From IMG/VR virus record IMGVR_UViG_3300005914_000030, positions 1-36,694 of that record: DNA of 36,694 bases; one strand, 5' to 3'. Position numbers and translations under genes: made by a program. This DNA comes from a virus. Position 1 is the first letter of the stretch; each line of letters starts with the position of its first letter. A model generated the notes under the pieces. The model saw nothing but the letters and a program-made list of their open reading frames with translations, was not told the origin of the DNA and did not search any database. This document shows positions 9,397 through 17,351 of the stretch, one piece after another.

Positions 9397-9684
9397 TTAG
9401 TATACACCCTTAACTAGCTGGTCTAAGATCTCAAACTCAATAACTGCAAGCCTGACCTTCTGGTTTCCTTCTCCTAGCACAAGGATGAGAGCTGGGTCTT
9501 TGCCCTGTGTCATAGCGTCTGTTACAGCTTTGGCCCAGATGTCTTTGTTTACGGTTATGCCTTTAGGATACTCCTTAAAGTCAACAACGAAGTTTTCCCA
9601 GCTAGCATCACCCTTGACCATGTTTCGTCCTGAGTTCTTGTGCTGCTTAGCACCAATGCGCTTTGACTCTCCTCGTTCACTCAT
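9397..9684 (-). CDS. Possible small PD-(D/E)XK / Holliday-junction-resolvase-like nuclease
   Basis: 95-aa protein beginning MSERGESKRIG. A basic stretch KQHKNSGRNMVKGD is followed by VVDFKEY, so Asp26 and Asp35-x-Lys37 could form a minimal PD-(D/E)XK site. A strand-helix-strand pattern follows (DIWAKAVTDA, then PALILVLG and VRLAVIEF). This resembles the small resolvase-type nucleases of archaea and phages, but the signature is short and the assignment tentative. I use the ATG at 9684, preceded by AGGA; a TTG 27 bases earlier is in frame but has no ribosome site. It overlaps the 58-aa zinc-ribbon gene by 8 nt. Confidence 0.6.
   Translation of the reverse strand: MSERGESKRIGAKQHKNSGRNMVKGDASWENFVVDFKEYPKGITVNKDIWAKAVTDAMTQGKDPALILVLGEGNQKVRLAVIEFEILDQLVKGVY
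9399..9404 (-). promoter_or_regulatory. -10 box TATACT exactly 6 nt before the copy-2 oxygenase start
   Basis: TATACT lies 6 nt before the ATG at 9392, the distance expected if transcription starts on the A of ATG. It overlaps the end of the upstream gene. No consensus -35 is seen. Confidence 0.45.
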
Positions 9685-9853
9685 AATTTTTCCTGCTTTT
9701 CTTTTGAGCAAAAGACACAGAAGACAAGTGCCTCTCAGGGCACAGCCAGGTAGTTTCTTTTGTATCTACATAAAGCCTAAGGCTTTTGACTATTACCTTG
9801 CATGTATGGCATGGGAACTCACCAACGATGATCTCATACTTCCCGTTAGCCAA
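9677..9853 (-). CDS. 58-aa zinc-ribbon miniprotein with TTG start
   Basis: A short frame encodes (TTG read as Met) MANGKYEIIVGEFPCHTC and onward to QKKSRKNYE. Cys15-x2-Cys18 and Cys38-x3-His42 (CPERH) form a plausible zinc site, and the C-terminus is basic. The TTG start overlaps the recA stop by 8 nt, and a very strong AAGGGGG ribosome site stands just upstream within the end of recA. The downstream nuclease-like gene begins inside its last codons. It exactly fills an otherwise empty gap. A single-stranded or structured DNA-binding accessory to RecA or the nuclease is possible, but function is unknown. Confidence 0.7.
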   Translation of the reverse strand: MANGKYEIIVGEFPCHTCKVIVKSLRLYVDTKETTWLCPERHLSSVSFAQKKSRKNYE

Positions 9854-10853
9854 GGATCTTCCCCCTTAACTCTTCTTGGTACTCTGGGTTTTCTTTTACG
9901 TACTTGATAAAGGCATCTCTACCCTGAGCTTTTTCACCGTTAGGAAGCTTGTACCAAGCTCCTCCACGCTCTGTTAGCCCCATCATCTCTGCTGTGTCTA
10001 CTAGGTCTCCAACGGTATCTATTCCTATAAGGTCTCCCTTAAAGTAGAAGTCGTACTCTGCGGTCTCTCCTGGAGCAGATGTCTTTGAGTGGGTTACTTC
10101 CCAGCGCACCTTTCGGCCAACCTTCTGCTCGATAAGCTTGTCTCCTACGGGAATCTTATGCTTGATAGCATTGTTATCAGAAGTTGAAGAGAATAGCTTT
10201 ATGATTGTCGAGGACATGAACTGAGTAGTCTGACCACCAGATGGCTGCTGAGTAGCATACAGCCCACCAATGTTAGTCCTAGACTGAGAAATTGCCATGA
10301 TCAGTGCTGGCTTTTCTCTGTTGTTCGCATAGTTGATCATTAACCAAGCATGCTTCAAGTCTTTAGATTCTGCACCTATCTGCTTTGTATTCTCCAGCTG
10401 CTTTAGCTCATCAGAATCTTTTTCAAAGTATACCGCTGGCAGAAGAGAACTAATACTATCAATGACAATCATATCGACTCCTGCATTTAGAAGACCGACT
10501 ACTACATCGACCATGTCGTTAGTGCTTCTGGCCTCAGAGTATATTAACTGTGAGGTGTCTACTCCTAGAGCCATTGCCCACTCTTCATCGTAAGACATCT
10601 CGGCATCTACCCATGCGCAAAGCTTTCCATCCTTCTGTGCCATCGCTACTGTCTGAAGACATAAAGATGACTTGGCACTGGACTTGCTACCCCAGAGAAG
10701 AACCTGCCTTCCATAAGGCAGTCCGCCACCTAAGGCCTTATTCAGGCCCATACTAGGGGTAGCCTGGAATTCAGTTTTAATGCCAATACCTGACGCAACC
10801 TTCTTCCTAAGCTTCGGGTTGAGCATTGCTAGAGCTTCTTCAAACGTTGTCAT
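9846..10853 (-). CDS. recA: RecA/UvsX-type recombinase
   Basis: Strand-exchange ATPase that pairs homologous DNA during replication restart and genome concatemer formation. In 335 aa, the P-loop is GSKSSAKSS (55-63), followed by the DAE motif (Asp83-Ala-Glu85), Walker B DMIVID (127-132), the MAISQSRTN sensor segment and a glycine-rich loop-2 region (PSGGQTT). The P-loop departs from the usual RecA GPESSGKTT: Ala60 replaces Gly and Ser63 replaces Thr, but the catalytic Lys61 is kept. It lacks the long acidic C-terminal tail of bacterial RecA. The ATG at 10853 overlaps dnaE by 14 nt, so the two are probably translated together. Confidence 0.93.
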   Translation of the reverse strand: MTTFEEALAMLNPKLRKKVASGIGIKTEFQATPSMGLNKALGGGLPYGRQVLLWGSKSSAKSSLCLQTVAMAQKDGKLCAWVDAEMSYDEEWAMALGVDTSQLIYSEARSTNDMVDVVVGLLNAGVDMIVIDSISSLLPAVYFEKDSDELKQLENTKQIGAESKDLKHAWLMINYANNREKPALIMAISQSRTNIGGLYATQQPSGGQTTQFMSSTIIKLFSSTSDNNAIKHKIPVGDKLIEQKVGRKVRWEVTHSKTSAPGETAEYDFYFKGDLIGIDTVGDLVDTAEMMGLTERGGAWYKLPNGEKAQGRDAFIKYVKENPEYQEELRGKILG

Positions 10854-13800
10854 CTAATACATCCTCCAAAATAATTGTTCCATCTTTGGTTTTTCCTAGA
10901 GAGAACCTATAAGCTGTTCCTTCTTTAATCTTCATGTATGCCTTTGGAAATGCCGTAGGAAATACAGTGACTGGGTGGAGGTCACGTGAAGCATCGGCAA
11001 GGGTGAGGGATCCCATTTTCTTGCCTGCTTTCGTAACCCTGGTGTTAAATGCTACAACGTACAACTCATCGTCCTTAAAGGGCAATGTCTTGTAGTTTAA
11101 GAACCTAATAATTGAGGCCTTAGAATCATTTATCTCAGCTGCTGGTATAGCTGTAACAATTCTGTTATCACTTGCTAACAACAGGTAAGTCTGTCCTGGC
11201 TCAATAGTGGTGTCCTCATCGTCAAAGATACCTACGCTTCCAGTTTTATCCAAAAGCTCTACCCTAGACCAACCCTTTCCACGCTTTATGCTCTTGACCA
11301 TTCCCATTAAGACAAAAGATCCCTTTTCTTCGAAGTCACATACCTCGTCCATAAAGGCGTGGTAGTGCGAAGGCACAGGAATATTAAACTCTGGCAAGTT
11401 TAAGTACTCGTATAGATTCTCTTTAATCTCTTCGTCATTCCTAGGATTATCATCGAAGGTTGCTCCTCCAATAATCTTTAGAGATGATAGGGCTCTAGTG
11501 TTTACCCCGTTACCCTTTGAGGTTGTGAATTCCTGAAGTTCCTTGTACGATGAAAATGGCCTGGCTTCCATAAACTTTCCAGCAATGTTGTCGGATATAT
11601 ACTTTATAGCGGTTAGACCAAATCTTATTCCTTTGCCTTCAATTTTAAAGTCGGCATCAGAGTCGTTTATGTGAGGAAGCCTTACGGGAATATTCATACG
11701 CTTAGCCTCGATAAGATACTCAGTCCTGGCATCCTTATCTTTTTCATTCTTGAGCACTGAATACATGAACTCTAGAGGATAGACATACTTTAGCCATGCA
11801 GTCCAGTATGAGAGCGTCGAGTAAGCCACGGCGTGAGACTTATTGAAAGAGTATCCTGCGTGGGCCTCAAAGTCGCTCCAGAGGTCTCCTGCGACGTTTG
11901 GGGATACAAACTGAGATGCTCCCTTTACAAACTTATCCCTAAACTGGTCAAACTCTTTGGCATCCTTCTTTTTTCCAATGATCTTACGAACAGTGTCTGC
12001 TTCTGCCATTGTCATTCCTCCAAGGTGGACACACGCTTGCATGACCTGCTCCTGGTACAAGATACAACCATAAGTCTCTTCCGTGAACTCCTTGAACACT
12101 TTGTGGTGGTAGCTAATACTCTGCCTACCCTGCTTGCGAGCAATGTAATCTTTACCAATAGTATTTGCAGCGCCAGGGCGGACCAAGGCATTAGAAGCTG
12201 CTAGCTCTGAGAAGTTCTTCACCCCCATCTTAACTAGAAGATTTGTATATGGAGTTGCTTCACACTGGAAGACACCCTTTGTGTGACCATCGGACAGCAT
12301 GGCGTATACATTTTTGTCATCCATATCTATATCATGGAGGTCAATCTTCTTACCAGTCCTACTAGCGACAATCTTAAGTGTATCCTGAATCACGGACAGA
12401 GTCTTGAGGCCTAGAGCGTCAATCTTAATTAGACCAATTCTCTCTGCCTCAGCCATGTCTACAGCGACTACAGGAATTCTTTCTTTAGTTCCTGGAGAGG
12501 TTCTTGTTTCTAGAGGGGCATATTTAAATATTGGCTCCTTAGAAGTTACAACACCAGCAGCGTGAATTCCTGTGCCTCGGATCCGACCACGGAGTTGGTT
12601 ACCATATACCTCTACCTCTGGATACTTTTCACGAAACCACGCAGACTGCTTAGACATAGTAAAGTCTTCCCAGTCATCGACAAGTTTAAGAAGCTTGTTC
12701 ACATCCATCAAGGGGATATTGAGGACACGTGAAATGTCTCTAATCATTCCCTTACCACGAAACTCGAGGAAGGTCGCAATAGATGCCACGTGGCGATACT
12801 GCCTAGTCAGGTAATCCTTAACTTCTTCTCTTCTGGTGTCCTGAATGTCAGTATCAATATCTGGGAAGTCATTACGGTCTGGGTTAATAAACCTAAAGAA
12901 TAGGAGCCCATGAACTATAGGATCTATATCTGTAATCTCTAGAGCATAGCAAAGCAAAGAGCCAGCAGCAGAGCCTCGACCAGGCCCAACCATGATATCT
13001 TCTTTCTTAGCCCAAGCAATCATAGACCTTACGACTAGGAAGTAAGGACCAAACTTCTTGTCCTTAATAACTTTCAGCTCTACATCCAAACGGTCAAGGT
13101 ACTCTTGGTTTGTATCTAGGCCTCTGATCTTTAGTCCTGCAATTGCTAGGTCATAAAGTTCTTTGTCTGGGTTCTGATACTGTACTGGCAAGAGGTCTTG
13201 GTGGTCTCTAATGTCGTAGTCTTCTACCTTTGCAACAATGTCTCTAGTTGCTTGGTACATGTCTTCTCGGTCAATACCCTGAGCCTTCATGGCTGTGTGC
13301 ATCTCTTCGTCAGACAGTAGGTATATATCAAATCGCTTAAAGGTCATTGGGCGATCTGCGCCGTACAGGTAATCTAGACGGTCGTTTAGCTTCTCGTGCT
13401 TAGTTGACTTCTCATAAGTAACATCTTTAAGAGTCTTATTAGAGTAGGAATTTAGGATTAACTTTAGCTCCTGGACGTCTTTCTGCCCTGGATCTGAGTG
13501 GTGGCAATCAGGTGTGACTACTGGAGTGACTCCAAACTCATCTGCGAGTGCCAAAAGAGTCTTGTTGATCTCTGGTGGGTTGTGAGGCATTACCTCTATG
13601 TAGTAGTCATCTCCAAAAGTCTTCTTGCACCACTGGACATGCTCTTTTGCGTAGGCTAGCTCGTCGGCCTCGATAGCTTTTGCTAGGACACCAGAGAGAC
13701 ATCCAGAGGTTACGATCAGTCCTTCTTTGTACTGTTCCAGTATTACCCAGTCAATACGAGGCTTACGATAAAATCCTTCAGTCCAAGCAAGTTCGTTTAG

Positions 13801-14124
13801 CTTATTTAGGTTCTCTAAACCCTTGTCATTCTTTGCAATAATAATTAGGTGGTTGTAGTTCAGGTCTAGTGGATCATTCAAGTGCTTCTTGTCTTCGTGG
13901 AGAAGGCGATCCTTAGTAATGTATCCCTCGATTCCGAGGATGGGCTTGATGCCTGCTGCCTTTGCAGCACGATACATCTCACGGTGTCCAGAGAGACTTC
14001 CGTGGTCGGTAATGGCAATGGCTGGCATACCCAGCTCTACGGCTCTGTCGACATACTCTTGTGGAGTAGCAATACCGTCGAATAGTGAATAGTGCGTGTG
14101 TACGTGTAGTCCAGCGTAACTCAT
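10840..14124 (-). CDS. dnaE: DNA polymerase III alpha-type replicative polymerase (DnaE-like)
   Basis: Replicative DNA polymerase of the C family, 1094 aa, near the bacterial DnaE1 length. The N-terminal PHP domain (about 1-230) keeps all nine expected metal ligands: His7, His9, Asp16, His41, Glu66, His92, Cys142, Asp206 and His208. The palm holds GPGRGSAAGS (380-389) and catalytic Asp422 and Asp424 (FPDIDTD), with Asp569 in GLIKIDALGL. Next are HAAGVV, SFNKSHAVAYS and a C-terminal OB-fold (about 940-1010). A complete PHP site suggests built-in 3'-5' proofreading, since no separate exonuclease subunit is visible nearby. AAGGA stands 5 nt before the ATG. A consensus promoter sits just upstream, and recA overlaps its 3' end. 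Confidence 0.96.
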   Translation of the reverse strand: MSYAGLHVHTHYSLFDGIATPQEYVDRAVELGMPAIAITDHGSLSGHREMYRAAKAAGIKPILGIEGYITKDRLLHEDKKHLNDPLDLNYNHLIIIAKNDKGLENLNKLNELAWTEGFYRKPRIDWVILEQYKEGLIVTSGCLSGVLAKAIEADELAYAKEHVQWCKKTFGDDYYIEVMPHNPPEINKTLLALADEFGVTPVVTPDCHHSDPGQKDVQELKLILNSYSNKTLKDVTYEKSTKHEKLNDRLDYLYGADRPMTFKRFDIYLLSDEEMHTAMKAQGIDREDMYQATRDIVAKVEDYDIRDHQDLLPVQYQNPDKELYDLAIAGLKIRGLDTNQEYLDRLDVELKVIKDKKFGPYFLVVRSMIAWAKKEDIMVGPGRGSAAGSLLCYALEITDIDPIVHGLLFFRFINPDRNDFPDIDTDIQDTRREEVKDYLTRQYRHVASIATFLEFRGKGMIRDISRVLNIPLMDVNKLLKLVDDWEDFTMSKQSAWFREKYPEVEVYGNQLRGRIRGTGIHAAGVVTSKEPIFKYAPLETRTSPGTKERIPVVAVDMAEAERIGLIKIDALGLKTLSVIQDTLKIVASRTGKKIDLHDIDMDDKNVYAMLSDGHTKGVFQCEATPYTNLLVKMGVKNFSELAASNALVRPGAANTIGKDYIARKQGRQSISYHHKVFKEFTEETYGCILYQEQVMQACVHLGGMTMAEADTVRKIIGKKKDAKEFDQFRDKFVKGASQFVSPNVAGDLWSDFEAHAGYSFNKSHAVAYSTLSYWTAWLKYVYPLEFMYSVLKNEKDKDARTEYLIEAKRMNIPVRLPHINDSDADFKIEGKGIRFGLTAIKYISDNIAGKFMEARPFSSYKELQEFTTSKGNGVNTRALSSLKIIGGATFDDNPRNDEEIKENLYEYLNLPEFNIPVPSHYHAFMDEVCDFEEKGSFVLMGMVKSIKRGKGWSRVELLDKTGSVGIFDDEDTTIEPGQTYLLLASDNRIVTAIPAAEINDSKASIIRFLNYKTLPFKDDELYVVAFNTRVTKAGKKMGSLTLADASRDLHPVTVFPTAFPKAYMKIKEGTAYRFSLGKTKDGTIILEDVLDDNV

Positions 14125-14154
14125 TGATTTCCTTCTATGTTTTGTATTATTAAG

Positions 14155-14183
14155 ATTATGACACAGTTGTTTGTTATTGTCAA
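14155..14183 (-). promoter_or_regulatory. Consensus sigma70-type promoter of dnaE-recA operon
   Basis: TTGACA (14183-14178), a 17-nt spacer and CATAAT (14160-14155) lie between the terminator of the ssb-like gene and dnaE. Transcription would begin near 14148, giving a leader of about 24 nt that contains the AAGGA ribosome site. The intergenic region 14125-14244 holds only this promoter and the terminator. Confidence 0.85.
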
Positions 14184-14199
14184 GGGGCTGAAGAGAGAC

Positions 14200-14229
14200 A
14201 AAAATGGGGGCAGCGTGATTGCTACCCCC
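14200..14229 (-). terminator. Intrinsic terminator after the ssDNA-binding protein gene
   Basis: On the minus strand GGGGGTAGC, a 6-nt loop AATCAC and GCTGCCCCC form a 9-bp stem (one G-U pair), followed by ATTTTTGTC. It starts 16 nt after the stop codon of the ssb-like gene and ends before the dnaE promoter, so it separates two transcription units. Confidence 0.88.
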
Positions 14230-14244
14230 AAGAATGTTAGTTAA

Positions 14245-14898
14245 TTACCAATCAATGTTGGCGGATGTGACTGATGGCTGATCAAAGCCTAGGTAGAAGG
14301 CTTCTTGTTCTGCATAAGGAACTTCCCGAACAACCTTCTCTAGGTCTGGAAGCTCAAGGTCAGGCCATGTGTACGGCTCTGAGTCTGGCTTTGTAGGAAG
14401 GAGCGTGTAGTTAGTCTCAGTTCCGACTCCGTTACGCTTTAGCTTCCACTCCAGGTTTGACACGCTACCAGTTTCTAGGGCGTACTCCCGAATCGTGTTA
14501 AAGGCTGATTGCTTCGAGACACCCTGAGACCATACGGCTACGTAAGGCTCTTCCATTCCATCGTCCATAAGAACGTTGCAGTAAAAGCGGAGCTTGTTTC
14601 TCCAACCAGCTTTAGGCTCTTTACGAGACATCTCACAAGCAAAGCAGCGACCTTCTGTTTCCTGGGTACAAGCAGCTTTTCGCTTGTAGTCTTTTGGATT
14701 GGTGTGCTCTGAAATAACTACTGACAGTCCCCTGTCATCGTTATAGTTTGCTGATTCTGTGTCAAGCTCTTCTACAAAACGGATCTTTGCTGCTTGACCG
14801 TCTGCTAGTTTTACCCAACGGATCTTCTGACCTGTTGATTCATACTTTGGCTTATCAAGTATTGCATTGATATCTTTTAGCCCTTTGATTACGCTCAT
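14245..14898 (-). CDS. Probable single-stranded DNA-binding protein (gp32-like, zinc-containing)
   Basis: 217-aa protein placed between primase and polymerase. His65, Cys77, Cys85 and Cys88 (GRCFACEM) reproduce closely the spacing of the zinc ligands in T4 gp32 (His64, Cys77, Cys87, Cys90). Basic and aromatic residues around them (DYKRKAAC, GWRNKLRFYCNVL) fit an OB-fold that binds single-stranded DNA, and the C-terminal third is acidic, as in SSB tails. It has its own consensus promoter, an AGGAGA ribosome site 5 nt before the ATG and an intrinsic terminator. That monocistronic arrangement fits a protein needed in large amounts. Other zinc-binding OB proteins are possible. Confidence 0.77.
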   Translation of the reverse strand: MSVIKGLKDINAILDKPKYESTGQKIRWVKLADGQAAKIRFVEELDTESANYNDDRGLSVVISEHTNPKDYKRKAACTQETEGRCFACEMSRKEPKAGWRNKLRFYCNVLMDDGMEEPYVAVWSQGVSKQSAFNTIREYALETGSVSNLEWKLKRNGVGTETNYTLLPTKPDSEPYTWPDLELPDLEKVVREVPYAEQEAFYLGFDQPSVTSANIDW

Positions 14899-14928
14899 GG
14901 TTTTCTCCTGTTAGTTTTTCAGTTGTTT

Positions 14929-15873
14929 TTATTGTAGCATGCCCTCTATAGATTTGTCAAACGCAATGTCTAACTTTTTAATCTCTTCGTCTGGCATGTC
15001 TCCAACGTCTTTATATTTTTTGTCTATCTTTATTACGGATACACGGCCCTTAAGCTTATCTTGAAGCTTAGTTACCATATTCCCCCCTGCCTCATCGTTA
15101 TCTGCAATAACAAAAATATTATTGAAGTACTTTTGAAGAAGTCCTATTTGTATTGAGGATACGTTAGATCCTAGAGTAGCAACTGCTGGTAGGCCACACT
15201 GATCAAGCCTAATGACATCAAAGGATGACTCGACAACATACACACTGTTGGATGTTTTTATCCTATGAAGGTTGAACAATACTTTACTTTTTGGCAGACC
15301 TGGAGTGTTCTTAAATGACTTCCCCTCTACCGACCTACCCACAAACCCAATGCTAGTTCCGTCTGGTGCTGCGACTGGGACTGTCACCATGTCCTGCCTC
15401 TCAGAGAATCCAAGTCTAAACTTTCGCATAGACTCTTCTGTAATTTTTCTACCAGAAAAGTATTCCTTAGCTCGTGTGGACTCTAAAGCTTCTGAGGAGA
15501 GCCTTATGATCTGAAGGTCGTCGTAGGGAACATATAGGGGCTTTACGTATAGCTGCCTGTCAATCTCCATAGCGAGATTAATCTCAGTCTCTTTACTCTT
15601 AATAAATCTAGCAGACTCAAAATATGTTCTGGAGGATGTGTGCATGACTAGCTCTATCAAGTCTGCAACTTTGTGACATGAAAAACAAAAGAAGGTTCCC
15701 TTTGATTTATCGACTTCTCCAGCTGGGGTGCGATGGTTTGGATGGAATGGGCAAAAAAGGAGAAAGTCTACGTCGACTTCACCCTCTATAGTTAGGCCTG
15801 CTCCTGTGAGAACTCGTTTGATTTGCTCTTCGGAGTATAGATGACCTGTGTTGCGTTTACTGACTCTATCCAT
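14929..15873 (-). CDS. dnaG: DnaG-type primase
   Basis: Makes RNA primers for lagging-strand synthesis. The 314-aa protein has the CHC2 zinc site Cys41-x2-His44 and Cys63-x2-Cys66 (CPFH ... CFSC), then an RNA-polymerase domain. In its Toprim core, Glu215 and Asp219 lie in VVESSFDVI, with Asp258/Asp260 in ADNDEAG. The usual EGxxD appears as ESSFD, a mild variation. It lacks the C-terminal helicase-binding domain of bacterial DnaG (about 580 aa), so contact with DnaB must differ. The ATG at 15873 lies 82 nt inside the preceding gene. No alternative start exists before the conserved zinc region, so the long overlap is probably real. Confidence 0.92.
   Translation of the reverse strand: MDRVSKRNTGHLYSEEQIKRVLTGAGLTIEGEVDVDFLLFCPFHPNHRTPAGEVDKSKGTFFCFSCHKVADLIELVMHTSSRTYFESARFIKSKETEINLAMEIDRQLYVKPLYVPYDDLQIIRLSSEALESTRAKEYFSGRKITEESMRKFRLGFSERQDMVTVPVAAPDGTSIGFVGRSVEGKSFKNTPGLPKSKVLFNLHRIKTSNSVYVVESSFDVIRLDQCGLPAVATLGSNVSSIQIGLLQKYFNNIFVIADNDEAGGNMVTKLQDKLKGRVSVIKIDKKYKDVGDMPDEEIKKLDIAFDKSIEGMLQ
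14931..14960 (-). promoter_or_regulatory. Consensus sigma70-type promoter of the ssDNA-binding protein gene
   Basis: TTGACA (14960-14955), 18-nt spacer and TACAAT (14936-14931), embedded in the last codons of primase. The predicted transcript starts about 25-30 nt before the ATG and includes the AGGAGA ribosome site. Confidence 0.82.
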
Positions 15874-16118
15874 TCACTCTTTTTCTTTCCTGTGTATATT
15901 CCATATAGTGTTAGTTCGAAGTTGTAGTACTCTGTTTTTTCATTATACCCTATTGTGAAGTCTGGGTCAATATCTACTCTTTGTACATAGCCAGAAAGTC
16001 TCATCTCGCTTTTTAGTAAGTTTACGTATTCTATTTTTAATCTTATGAAAGAGGCATCGTCGTGAATTGTTCCCTCTAACGAGAACTTCTTTATCGGCTT
16101 GTGATGCAAGTAATCCAT
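15792..16118 (-). CDS. Hypothetical protein overlapping primase
   Basis: 108-aa protein with no recognised family, located between dnaB and primase. The sequence alternates strand-like segments (FIRLKIEYVNLL, SGYVQRVDIDPDF, YNFELTLYGIYTG), suggesting a compact beta-rich fold. Its last 27 codons overlap the primase start in another frame. The ATG at 16118 lies exactly 6 nt after a TATAAT box and has no ribosome site, suggesting a leaderless transcript starting here. A replisome accessory role fits the location but is not demonstrated. Confidence 0.6.
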   Translation of the reverse strand: MDYLHHKPIKKFSLEGTIHDDASFIRLKIEYVNLLKSEMRLSGYVQRVDIDPDFTIGYNEKTEYYNFELTLYGIYTGKKKSEWIESVNATQVIYTPKSKSNEFSQEQA

Positions 16119-16124
16119 GCATCT

Positions 16125-16130
16125 ATTATA
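16125..16130 (-). promoter_or_regulatory. -10 box TATAAT exactly 6 nt before the 108-aa gene
   Basis: TATAAT follows the dnaB stop codon directly and ends 6 nt before the ATG at 16118. It would provide a leaderless transcript for the 108-aa gene and primase. No -35 consensus is present. Confidence 0.5.
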
Positions 16131-17351
16131 CTAGCTTTCTTGATAGTCTTTGTACTTATACCAACCTTTATCAAAATCAGCTTGAACTAAAAACTCGCCC
16201 ATGAACCCATTACGGTTCTTTCTGAACACACATTCTATGACATCGGAGTTAGGTCCCCTACCCAGAGCAAGCACCCAGTCGGCATCGTAGGCGATTTGAC
16301 GGCTCCAGGCAGTTTGACCTAGGGTTGGGACTGTGTCTAGCTTGGTGACGTCGTCAGGGGTCGCTGAGGATATAGCCAGGATTGGGATCTCCTCTGAAAT
16401 AGCCATTAGCTTCAGCTCACGAGAAAGATTCTTCATTCTTACAGTCTCATTCTCAGATTTCTGGTTAGGAGACATTAGCTGAAGGTAGTCAACAATAATA
16501 AAATCTGGCTTGTACTGGTCAATCTTTCCACGAAGAACTGATGGGGTTACTTCTCCACCAGAGTCATTAGATATGATATGAAACTCAGGCTTGCCCTCAA
16601 GCTTGCTCTTGTGCCAATTCTTAAGATCTTCAATCTCAATTTCACCAGCAGATAGCTTACGATGAGACCAGAGCCCTTCACCCATAATTGTAAATACACG
16701 ATTACGAACTTCTGTCTCGCTCATCTCTAGGCTTACTACCATAGGAGTCTTACCGAGCTTCCATGCCTGTACCGCAAAGTATAGGGACAACCAAGACTTG
16801 CCGATACCTGGATACGCAAGGAACACTCCTAGTTGCCCAGGGGTAATCCCTGCTGGGAGGTAATCGTCAAATCCTGGCAAGCCAGTTCTGATTCCCTGGA
16901 TACCCAAGGCAGCCATCTTCTTTGCGTTTTCGTAATAGGCAACAGCATCTCCGAGGTCAGTAGCATCAATGTCTCGGACGGTGGATGCGTTTTTCTTTAA
17001 CTCTGCAGTCTTTGAAATTAAAAGCTCTAAGGCTTCTGGAGACTTATCTGACTGAATGTCTGCTGCTGCATTACGGATAAGCTCTTTAAGGCTTGAGTTC
17101 ATAAACTCAGACTGTAGCTCTTCTAGGTGATACTTTGTTGCTCCGATGCCGTCCTCTGGAATAAAGTCTCTAAACTTATCAACGACTAGATCAACAGGTG
17201 GAGTGGACCCGTTGCGCTCGAAATATGTTCTTATAAATTCCCAGATATCTCCGTGAGTTACCATCAAGTTCTGAACGTTCGCCTGTAGCAAAACGTGAAC
17301 CTGCTTGTCTTTTAGGACTGCGGATATGACTTTGGACTCTGCGTTACTCAC
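16131..17351 (-). CDS. dnaB: Replicative DNA helicase, DnaB family
   Basis: Hexameric helicase that unwinds the phage fork. The 406-aa product has a short N-terminal domain (about 1-130). The RecA-like motor domain follows, with Walker A AYPGIGKS (179-186), SLEMSETEV (207-215) and Walker B FIIVDYLQLM (284-293). A late DWVLALGRG segment precedes the C-terminal FRKNRNG, where the arginine finger region is expected. The length is somewhat below bacterial DnaB (about 470 aa), as usual for phage versions. The ATG at 17351 overlaps the preceding gene by 8 nt. It heads a helicase-unknown-primase run driven by the promoter at 17934-17962. Confidence 0.94.
   Translation of the reverse strand: MSNAESKVISAVLKDKQVHVLLQANVQNLMVTHGDIWEFIRTYFERNGSTPPVDLVVDKFRDFIPEDGIGATKYHLEELQSEFMNSSLKELIRNAAADIQSDKSPEALELLISKTAELKKNASTVRDIDATDLGDAVAYYENAKKMAALGIQGIRTGLPGFDDYLPAGITPGQLGVFLAYPGIGKSWLSLYFAVQAWKLGKTPMVVSLEMSETEVRNRVFTIMGEGLWSHRKLSAGEIEIEDLKNWHKSKLEGKPEFHIISNDSGGEVTPSVLRGKIDQYKPDFIIVDYLQLMSPNQKSENETVRMKNLSRELKLMAISEEIPILAISSATPDDVTKLDTVPTLGQTAWSRQIAYDADWVLALGRGPNSDVIECVFRKNRNGFMGEFLVQADFDKGWYKYKDYQES

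Noticed and set aside
9393-9407. GTG start for the second oxygenase at 9407
   Set aside because: It would overlap the upstream gene by 11 nt with AAGG immediately adjacent, and the ATG at 9392 has the recurrent -10 spacing. Not fully excluded.
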